Below are positions 1-5,090 of a stretch of 5,090 nucleotides of DNA, piece by piece; the first letter of the stretch is position 1, and every line of letters begins with the position of its first letter. The DNA comes from Bacteroidota bacterium (GTDB lineage: Bacteria > Bacteroidota > Bacteroidia > Cytophagales > Cyclobacteriaceae), in the NCBI GenBank assembly GCA_024643595.1, contig JAHEMS010000307.1, forward strand, positions 1-5,090. Direction: 5' to 3'. The notes below the pieces were generated by a model, which searched no databases, was not told the DNA's origin, and saw only the letters and a program-made list of their open reading frames with translations. A program made the translations under genes and the position numbers.

Positions 1-865
1 ACAATGTTTTGCTGCCATGTAACACACCAGGTTTGCCCAAGGCAGTGGTCGCGGCAGACTCTCCTGAATCCACACCTTTACCACCTGCTTCAACGCCCAC
101 CAGATTCACATGCTCATCAGAAAGAAAATGATAAAATGCTCCGGCCGCATTGCTGCCGCCACCCACGCAGGCAAAAACATAATCAGGATAGGGATTTCCT
201 ATTTCAGCCTGCAATTGAATTTTTATCTCTTCACTAATCACAGACTGAAAGCGGGTAACCATGTCAGGATATGGATGCGGTCCTACCACTGAGCCGATGA
301 TGTAATGTGTGTCCGTTGGATGATTGATCCAGTGACGCATGGCCTCGTTGGTTGCATCTTTTAGGGTCATATTACCAGAAAGAGCAGGAACCACTTTTGC
401 TCCCAAAATGCGCATTCGCTCAACATTCGGGCGCTGACGCTCCATATCTAACTTACCCATGTAAACGATGCATTCCATGCCCATCAACGCGCACACGGTT
501 GCTGTTGCTACACCGTGCTGCCCGGCGCCTGTTTCAGCAATGATCTTTTGCTTTCCTAATCGCTTAGCCAATAATATCTGGCCGATGGTATTATTTATTT
601 TATGCGCACCGGTGTGACACAGATCTTCACGTTTTAAATAAATTGTTGCTTTATACTTTTCTGATAATCGCTTGGCATAATAAAGTGGTGTAGGGCGACC
701 TACATAATCTTTTAAAAGTTTATGAAACTCCGCTTGAAACTCCGGTTCATACATGATCGATAAATACTTTTCCCGTAGTTCTTCCACGTTAGGATATAAC
801 ATTTCAGGAATGTAGGCACCACCGAACTGGCCATAATAACCTTTCTCATTCACATCGAACTTCAT
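1..865 (-). CDS. trpB: Tryptophan synthase beta subunit, 3' end cut by window edge
   Basis: The PLP-dependent beta subunit condenses indole with L-serine to give L-tryptophan, normally in an alpha2-beta2 complex with TrpA in the cytoplasm. The first 288 residues are visible, against about 395 for the family, so roughly the last quarter lies beyond the left edge. The N-terminus has the family pattern GQFGGAYIPEML (12-23). The motif HTGAHKINN (84-92) carries the PLP Schiff-base lysine K89. ETGAGQHG (111-118) holds the catalytic glutamate E111. GPHPYP is at 195-200 and the PLP phosphate loop CVGGGSNA at 233-240. Histidine in AGQHG, rather than the tryptophan usual in TrpB2 paralogues, marks it as the standard TrpB1 type. 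The ATG start overlaps the trpF stop in an ATGA, which fixes the start and suggests coupled translation. No frame break is visible. trpA would be expected to follow, outside the window. Confidence 0.97.
   Translation of the reverse strand, partial: MKFDVNEKGYYGQFGGAYIPEMLYPNVEELREKYLSIMYEPEFQAEFHKLLKDYVGRPTPLYYAKRLSEKYKATIYLKREDLCHTGAHKINNTIGQILLAKRLGKQKIIAETGAGQHGVATATVCALMGMECIVYMGKLDMERQRPNVERMRILGAKVVPALSGNMTLKDATNEAMRHWINHPTDTHYIIGSVVGPHPYPDMVTRFQSVISEEIKIQLQAEIGNPYPDYVFACVGGGSNAAGAFYHFLSDEHVNLVGVEAGGKGVDSGESAATTALGKPGVLHGSKTL
862..865 (-). other. ATGA stop-start overlap of trpF and trpB
   Basis: The TGA stop of trpF and the ATG start of trpB share bases in an ATGA. No Shine-Dalgarno sequence is visible just before the trpB ATG, so termination-reinitiation is the likely way trpB is translated (inference). 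The overlap also supports both assigned gene boundaries. Confidence 0.85.
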
Positions 866-1491
866 ATGGATAACTGGTTAATGATTTCTGCTATTTTGTG
901 CTTATTTTTTATACCCGGCTGATTTTCTACACCGCTATTAATATCAATTGCATGGATATTTAACGAATGCAAATTTTTCAACAAGCTAATATGGTCTGAT
1001 TGTATTCCTCCACTTAAAAAAAAAGGTTTCACCTGGTTGTATCGCTGGAGTATATTCCAATCGAATGCCCTCGCATTCCCGCCATAATGCTTTCCCTTTG
1101 TGTCAAAAAGAAAATAATCAGCCACCTTTTCAAATTGTTTGGTTTCATTAAAATCGAATTCTTCGCTTACATGGAAGACTTTTATAATACGCATACCCGT
1201 TCCTTTCAATGATTCACAATAATCTACGGATTCCTCTCCATGTAACTGAGCAAACTGTAATTGATTTTTTACCCCCATCTCTTTAATAAATGATACCGAA
1301 TGATTCACAAACACACCGACACGATTGATGGATGGATCTACGTCATGAGGAAGGATGAAATCGGAGCCGACATACCTCGGTGAAGGTTCATAGAATATAT
1401 ATCCCATATAATCAGGGTGCAAAGCGGCTACCTCATGGATATTTTTCACATCCCTCATTCCGCATACTTTAATTTTCACACCAGAGATCAT
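862..1491 (-). CDS. trpF: Phosphoribosylanthranilate isomerase
   Basis: TrpF catalyses the Amadori rearrangement of N-(5'-phosphoribosyl)anthranilate to CdRP, the third step of the pathway, in the cytoplasm. The 209-residue protein is a typical single-domain (beta/alpha)8 barrel. KVCGMR (8-13) carries the catalytic base C10. QLHG is at 82-85. The segment FDTKGKHYGG (129-138) holds the general acid D130, followed by the conserved FDW (143-145). The phosphate-binding loops are LSGGI (159-163) and DINSGVE (183-189). It is a free-standing protein, not fused to TrpC as in Escherichia coli. The ATG start lies 16 bases after the trpC stop; a GTG at codon 5 is a possible but less attractive start. 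The end overlaps trpB by four bases. A run of nine T on the coding strand lies within codons 156-159, just at the LSGG loop, without disturbing the frame. Confidence 0.97.
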   Translation of the reverse strand: MISGVKIKVCGMRDVKNIHEVAALHPDYMGYIFYEPSPRYVGSDFILPHDVDPSINRVGVFVNHSVSFIKEMGVKNQLQFAQLHGEESVDYCESLKGTGMRIIKVFHVSEEFDFNETKQFEKVADYFLFDTKGKHYGGNARAFDWNILQRYNQVKPFFLSGGIQSDHISLLKNLHSLNIHAIDINSGVENQPGIKNKHKIAEIINQLSI

Positions 1492-1507
1492 CTGACTTGA
1501 TTCTTAA

Positions 1508-2308
1508 TTATTTTACTTCCGCCTTGCTTAGTGCATCGATAAACTCCTTACATGCTTTTTCCGGCCGGCTATGCTGCATAAAATTTTGCCCCATTAAAAA
1601 ACCTTCATAACCAAATGTTTTTAACTCCATGATCGTATTAATGTGTTCAATGCCACTTTCAGAAACCTTTACAACACTATCCGGAATCAATTTTGCAAGA
1701 CGTTTGGAAATCCCAATGTCGGTAACAAAAGTTTTAAGATCCCTGTTGTTCACACCAATTAAATCCACCTCCGCCCCGATGTTATCCTGAAGTTCCTTTT
1801 CATGATGAACTTCCATCAATATTTCCAGTTGCAGTGACCTGGCCAATCCGGCAAGAGCAGAAATTTCGTTTGGATCCAAAGCGGCAGCTATCAATAGTAT
1901 CGCATCTGCCCCGATGGATTTAGCTTCAATGATCTGGTACTCATCGACTACAAAATCCTTTCTGAGGATCGGGCAAAAATTGAACTTACGGGCCAATGTC
2001 AAATCTTCATTCGAACCCCCAAAGAATTTTTTGTCGGTAAGGATTGATAGTGCAGACGCACCTGCCTGCATATAGCCAATTGACGTGCGCTCGACGGATA
2101 CAAATGGATTGATATCTCCCTTTGATGGCGACTTTCTTTTTATTTCAGCGATGATACCGGATTTATCGTCACGTTGCACATATTTTTTCAATGAAACAGT
2201 CGGGGATTGAAAGTAAATGCTTTGTTCCAACAATTTTATGGGATACAAACCCTTACGCTCTTCAACTTCAGACCGTTTATGTTGAATGATTTCATCCAGA
2301 ATATTCAT
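1508..2308 (-). CDS. trpC: Indole-3-glycerol phosphate synthase
   Basis: TrpC converts CdRP to indole-3-glycerol phosphate with loss of CO2 and water, and it acts between TrpF and tryptophan synthase. The 266-residue length fits a monofunctional enzyme with an N-terminal helical extension (MNILDEIIQHKR) before the (beta/alpha)8 barrel. Residues matching the known catalytic set are visible: E55 and K57 in AEIKRKSPSKG (54-64), K117 in LRKDF (115-119), E166 in LMEVH (164-168), N187 in GVNNRDL (185-191), and E217/S218 in SESGI (216-220). The C-terminal phosphate site GFLMGQNFM is at 236-244. The ATG start is three bases after the trpD stop (TAG-TCT-ATG), so ribosomes finishing trpD can probably restart here. 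No Shine-Dalgarno sequence is evident. Nothing is truncated or missing. Confidence 0.97.
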   Translation of the reverse strand: MNILDEIIQHKRSEVEERKGLYPIKLLEQSIYFQSPTVSLKKYVQRDDKSGIIAEIKRKSPSKGDINPFVSVERTSIGYMQAGASALSILTDKKFFGGSNEDLTLARKFNFCPILRKDFVVDEYQIIEAKSIGADAILLIAAALDPNEISALAGLARSLQLEILMEVHHEKELQDNIGAEVDLIGVNNRDLKTFVTDIGISKRLAKLIPDSVVKVSESGIEHINTIMELKTFGYEGFLMGQNFMQHSRPEKACKEFIDALSKAEVK

Positions 2309-2311
2309 AGA

Positions 2312-3298
2312 CTATGGATTCATTAATTTCTTAAATGACGCTAAGGCATTTCCTGATTTCAACGCATGAGTTGCTGTTGCTACCGCTTTGCTAATTCCTT
2401 CATTCCGGTTAACACAATAAAGTGCCATGGATGCATTGGCAATCACCGCAGCATCCTGTTCCTTGGTACCGTTGCCCTCTAATACATTCATAAACAATTC
2501 GGCTGATTCCTGCACGGTACTTCCACCTTTGATATCTTCATAATTAATCACAGGCAATCCTAATTCACCCGGTGTTGCAATCCGCTCACCTTCATTGAAA
2601 TAAAACTTAAATGCGCCGGTCAATGAAACTTCATCATATCCATCCAAGGAATGAAGAATCAGAAAATCCTTGTCGGTATTCTGATACAAGTAGCCATATT
2701 GACGGGCAAGTTCCAGGCTAAATACCCCCACCAGCTGTCGCTTTGGAAAGGAAGGATTTACCATAGGTCCCAGCATATTAAAAAATGTTTTTACACCAAG
2801 GTCTTTACGAATGGGAGCTACATTTTTCATGGCCGGGTGAAACAGAGGCGCGTGCATAAAGCAAATATTGGCGCGATCAAGGCTTCTCTTCAACTCATCG
2901 ATATCATTAGTGAATTTATAGCCAAAGTATTCCAACAGATTTGAAGAACCACAAGCGGAAGAAACCCCATAATTTCCATGCTTCGCTACCGGCTGACCAG
3001 CAGCTGCCACAACAAATGAAGAGAGCGTGGACAAATTCATGGTGTTTTTTCCATCGCCACCGGTGCCACATACATCCATGACTGGCTGTTCAAAATGTGC
3101 CGGTACGCACAACTCCAACATTGCATCGCGGAAGCCCTGAAGTTCATCCACGGTAATGCTGCGCATCATGTACACGGTCATAAAAGCTGCGGTCTGGCTC
3201 ATGTTGTATTTTCCTGATGCCAATTCCACCAGCACACTGTGCGCGGTCTCCTTGGAGAGTGATCGGTTGTCGATGAGTTCGTTGAGTATCTGTTTCAT
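2312..3298 (-). CDS. trpD: Anthranilate phosphoribosyltransferase
   Basis: TrpD transfers the phosphoribosyl group of PRPP to anthranilate, giving N-(5'-phosphoribosyl)anthranilate and pyrophosphate. At 328 residues it has the usual length for a stand-alone enzyme, with no N-terminal glutaminase domain as in the E. coli TrpGD fusion. The helical N-terminal domain (about 1-65) is followed by the PRPP loop CGTGGDG (77-83), the NLST motif (88-91), the flexible substrate loop KHGNYGVSSACGSSN (106-120) with K106, the anthranilate-contacting R164 in IRKDLGVKTFFNMLGP (163-178), and the Mg-binding pair D222/E223 in GYDEVSLTG (220-228). The start is separated from trpG by 39 bases, the widest gap in the block. 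Its ATG coincides with the stop of a six-codon out-of-frame ORF. The stop codon is three bases before trpC. Confidence 0.97.
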   Translation of the reverse strand: MKQILNELIDNRSLSKETAHSVLVELASGKYNMSQTAAFMTVYMMRSITVDELQGFRDAMLELCVPAHFEQPVMDVCGTGGDGKNTMNLSTLSSFVVAAAGQPVAKHGNYGVSSACGSSNLLEYFGYKFTNDIDELKRSLDRANICFMHAPLFHPAMKNVAPIRKDLGVKTFFNMLGPMVNPSFPKRQLVGVFSLELARQYGYLYQNTDKDFLILHSLDGYDEVSLTGAFKFYFNEGERIATPGELGLPVINYEDIKGGSTVQESAELFMNVLEGNGTKEQDAAVIANASMALYCVNRNEGISKAVATATHALKSGNALASFKKLMNP

Positions 3299-3315
3299 AA
3301 ATATCGAAAAGGCAT
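3295..3315 (-). other. Possible six-codon minicistron before trpD
   Basis: An ATG at 3315-3313 opens a short frame reading MPFRYL that ends in TGA at 3297-3295. Its stop overlaps the trpD start codon in an ATGA arrangement like the one joining trpF and trpB. It is out of frame with trpD. It could relay ribosomes to trpD across the longest gap of the operon, but a six-codon frame of this kind can easily arise by chance. No Shine-Dalgarno sequence precedes it. Confidence 0.2.
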
Positions 3316-3337
3316 AAGTTTTGAATTCAATAGCCGA
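3299..3337 (-). other. trpG-trpD intergenic spacer
   Basis: This 39-base spacer is the only non-coding gap of any size in the operon. It is AT-rich and contains a perfect 10-base palindrome at 3321-3330. I see no hairpin followed by a T-run and no Shine-Dalgarno sequence. I also find no good match to the Bacteroidota promoter (TTTG about -33, TAnnTTTG about -7). It most likely carries read-through transcription from trpG to trpD. Confidence 0.6.
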
Positions 3338-3904
3338 TTAATTAGTCAACCAGTTTTTAATCATTTTTGGTCCTTCAGGAGTCATGATCGATTCGGGATG
3401 AAATTGTAACCCTTTTACATCAAAGGTTTGATGACGCAAGCCCATAATCAACCCCTGCTCGTTCACTGCAGTCACTTTCAATTCCGGTGTCATGCTTTCC
3501 GGCAATACCGCCCACGAATGATAATGCGTTGCCTGAAAGGGGGATGTTACATCCTGAAATAAATAGTCGGTGCCGTCAATAACATTTGCGATTGACGTAA
3601 CACCATGTAGCACCTTTGGTATATTGAAGAGTGACGCTCCGTACACCTCCGCTATACCCTGATGGCCAAGACATATTCCCAATATACTTTTGGTTGGTCC
3701 ATAGGTCTGTACTACTTGCTTCATTATTCCCGCTTCGTCTGGAATGCCCGGACCAGGAGAGAGCAAAATTTTATCATAACGGCCAACTTCCTCCAATGCT
3801 ATTTTATCGTTGCGAAAAATATCCACTGAAAACCCATTTTCACGAATAAGATGAACCAGGTTGTAGGTAAATGAATCGTAATTATCTAAAACTAAAATCT
3901 TCAT
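3338..3904 (-). CDS. trpG: Anthranilate synthase component II, glutamine amidotransferase
   Basis: TrpG is the class I glutaminase subunit that hydrolyses glutamine and channels ammonia to TrpE for anthranilate synthesis. The 188-residue protein is a single amidotransferase domain of normal length. It opens with ILVLDNYDSFTYNL (3-16). The oxyanion region SPGPG is at 49-53. The nucleophile elbow GICLGHQ (76-82) carries C78, and FHPES (168-172) supplies H169 and E171, completing the Cys-His-Glu triad. The YHSW segment (128-131), the counterpart of the family RYHSL motif, is preceded by His127 in place of the frequent Arg. The ATG is three bases after the trpE stop, so the two subunits are probably translated in step. 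By sequence alone it could also serve as PabA for aminodeoxychorismate synthase, as some organisms share one subunit; the location in the trp block makes TrpG the primary role. Confidence 0.95.
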   Translation of the reverse strand: MKILVLDNYDSFTYNLVHLIRENGFSVDIFRNDKIALEEVGRYDKILLSPGPGIPDEAGIMKQVVQTYGPTKSILGICLGHQGIAEVYGASLFNIPKVLHGVTSIANVIDGTDYLFQDVTSPFQATHYHSWAVLPESMTPELKVTAVNEQGLIMGLRHQTFDVKGLQFHPESIMTPEGPKMIKNWLTN

Positions 3905-3907
3905 GGA

Positions 3908-5090
3908 TCAAATTTTTTCAGCTAACATCAGCGCCTTGCGCAAGGCTTCCAGTTTATTATTCACCTCCTGCAATTCGCTTTCCGCGGATGATTTGGCCAC
4001 TATACCAGCACCCGCCTGATAGATCAACGAATTGTTTTTACTCAAAAAAGTACGGATCATAATCGCATGATTAAACGAACCATCAAAACCAATAAAGCCT
4101 ATGGCGCCTCCATAAAAGCCGCGGTTTACATTTTCGTATCCGTCAATGAGCGTCATTGCATTGTGCTTGGGTGCTCCGGATAGCGTACCTGCCGGAAACG
4201 TATCAGCGGCAATCTGTATTACCGATGAGCCTTCCTTTAATGTGCCGGTCACCTTGGATACCAGGTGAATTACATGCGAATAATATTGAATCTCCTTAAA
4301 GACTTCCACATGCACTTCACTGGCATTACGACTTAAATCATTACGGGCGAGATCTACCAACATAACATGCTCCGCATTTTCTTTCACATCGGCCGACAAT
4401 TTTTCGGCCAGCTGTGCATCCTCCTGGTCGTTGCCCGATCGTCTGAACGTGCCCGCTATTGGGTAAATATGTGCCTTGCCCCTGGCGATCTGAATCTGAG
4501 CTTCCGGTGATGATCCAAAGAGTTTAAAATTTCCATAATCAAAATAGAACAAATAGGGTGATGGGTTAATTGAACGTAAGCTCCGATAAACATTAAATTC
4601 ATCCCCCTTGAACCCCGCTGTGAACCTGCGTGATAATACGATTTGAAAAACATCGCCCCGATAACAATGTTGCTTCCCTTTTTCAATGATATTGAGGAAC
4701 TGTTCATCGGTGTAATTGGAAACTTCAGTGTCTGTTCGTGTGAACCGAAACGTAGTTACCCGATTATTGCTGATCAACTGTTCTATTCGATCGAGAGAAC
4801 TTTCTGTATCATGACCTTCCACCGAATGCTCAAATAGTGTCAGTTCATTATAAAAATGATCGATCACAATGACATATCGGAATAACGAATAGATCATGTC
4901 AGGTAAATCGGATTGGGTACGCTGAATAGACACTTGTTCAAAATAGCGAACTGAATCGTAGGCCATGTACCCAAAGAGACCATCATGCGGATATTTGGAA
5001 TGAACCGAAGTATCGGCCTGGAATGAATTCTTAAACTCTTCCAATAGTGCTGCTACCTGGCTGGATTTCTGAATGGCTATTTTACTCAAT
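3908..5090 (-). CDS. trpE: Anthranilate synthase component I, 5' end cut by window edge
   Basis: TrpE converts chorismate and ammonia (from TrpG) to anthranilate and pyruvate, the committed step of the pathway. About 393 C-terminal residues are visible, numbered here from the first complete codon. By family length I estimate some 70-80 or more N-terminal residues lie beyond the right edge, so the TTG at that edge is an internal leucine codon and not a start. The end of the N-terminal domain shows DGLFGYMAYDSVRYFE (36-51). The chorismate-binding domain follows: GDVFQIVLSRRF (145-156), NPSPYL (175-180), GSSPE (192-196), PIAGTFRRSG (210-219), HVMLVDLARNDLSR (241-254), catalytic H275 in HLVSKVTG, FPAGTLSGAPK (298-308), YGGAIGF (326-332) and QAGAGIV (358-364). 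Alanine in PIAGT, where PabB typically has the lysine of PIKGT, favours anthranilate synthase. NPSPYL lies in the region that helps form the tryptophan feedback site; the N-terminal part of that site is not visible. Confidence 0.96.
   Translation of the reverse strand, partial: LSKIAIQKSSQVAALLEEFKNSFQADTSVHSKYPHDGLFGYMAYDSVRYFEQVSIQRTQSDLPDMIYSLFRYVIVIDHFYNELTLFEHSVEGHDTESSLDRIEQLISNNRVTTFRFTRTDTEVSNYTDEQFLNIIEKGKQHCYRGDVFQIVLSRRFTAGFKGDEFNVYRSLRSINPSPYLFYFDYGNFKLFGSSPEAQIQIARGKAHIYPIAGTFRRSGNDQEDAQLAEKLSADVKENAEHVMLVDLARNDLSRNASEVHVEVFKEIQYYSHVIHLVSKVTGTLKEGSSVIQIAADTFPAGTLSGAPKHNAMTLIDGYENVNRGFYGGAIGFIGFDGSFNHAIMIRTFLSKNNSLIYQAGAGIVAKSSAESELQEVNNKLEALRKALMLAEKI

Noticed and set aside
4..543. 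Three short plus-strand open frames (60-77 codons) at the left end
   Set aside because: They lie antisense to trpB, which is continuous with all its motifs across this region; their translations resemble no known family and have shadow-like composition.
2651..2944. A 97-codon plus-strand open frame
   Set aside because: It is the antisense shadow of the conserved TrpD core, including the anthranilate-binding segment, with no start context of its own.
3321..3330. Perfect 10-base palindrome in the trpG-trpD spacer as an operator or hairpin
   Set aside because: Several 10-base palindromes are expected by chance in 5 kb. It has no loop, no GC-rich stem and no T-run, and there is no second copy to suggest an operator.
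3631..4062. Plus-strand open frames of 72 and 63 codons across trpG and the 3' end of trpE
   Set aside because: Both are antisense to well-conserved coding sequence and show no recognisable protein features.
4456..4837. An out-of-frame minus-strand frame (83 codons) and a plus-strand frame (64 codons)
   Set aside because: Both are contained in trpE, whose frame carries the conserved chorismate-binding motifs here.
5087..5089. TTG at the right edge as a possible trpE start
   Set aside because: The protein would be about 393 residues and lack most of its N-terminal domain. The frame is open to the window edge, so the gene is simply cut.
3338..5090. PabA/PabB (aminodeoxychorismate synthase) instead of TrpG/TrpE
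   Set aside because: The large subunit has PIAGT, not the PIKGT lysine motif typical of PabB, and both genes head a trp operon.
1..5090. A mobile element, CRISPR array, tRNA or novel defence system
   Set aside because: The window is almost wholly filled by six recognisable trp genes; I saw no repeats, integrase or transposase motifs, tRNA-like structure or unexplained gene.

Overview
The window is one strand-coherent block of tryptophan biosynthesis genes, all reading leftward on the minus strand. In transcription order (right to left) they are trpE (5' end cut by the right window edge), trpG, trpD, trpC, trpF and trpB (3' end cut by the left edge). Almost every base is coding. The longest gap is 39 bases, between trpG and trpD. 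The other junctions are 3 bases (trpE-trpG), 3 bases (trpD-trpC), 16 bases (trpC-trpF) and a 4-base ATGA overlap (trpF-trpB). This spacing indicates a single operon with translational coupling at several joints. No stretch above 300 bases lacks a gene.

The proteins cover nearly the whole route from chorismate to tryptophan. TrpE and TrpG together make anthranilate from chorismate and glutamine. TrpD adds the phosphoribosyl group from PRPP. TrpF isomerises phosphoribosylanthranilate, and TrpC closes the ring to indole-3-glycerol phosphate. TrpB joins indole to serine. Only trpA (the alpha subunit of tryptophan synthase) is missing; it would be expected just beyond the left edge, but that is inference. 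All catalytic residues I could place are present, and no frame is broken.

The organism is most likely a member of the Bacteroidota (Cytophagales/Flavobacteriia-like). Evidence: the unfused EGDCFB order, which differs from the enterobacterial trpGD and trpCF fusions; moderate-to-low GC by eye; no recognisable Shine-Dalgarno sequence at any of the five visible internal starts; and Bacteroidota-style motif variants such as PIAGTFRRSG and QEVNNKLEAL in TrpE. This assignment rests on pattern recognition and was not checked by a search.

The operon promoter and any leader or attenuator lie outside the window, to the right of trpE. I found no RNA gene, mobile element, CRISPR array, convincing terminator or undescribed system. 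The hunt produced only modest points: a six-codon minicistron ending on the trpD start, a 9-base homopolymer in a conserved motif of trpF, uniform lack of Shine-Dalgarno sites, and small motif variants in TrpG and TrpE.
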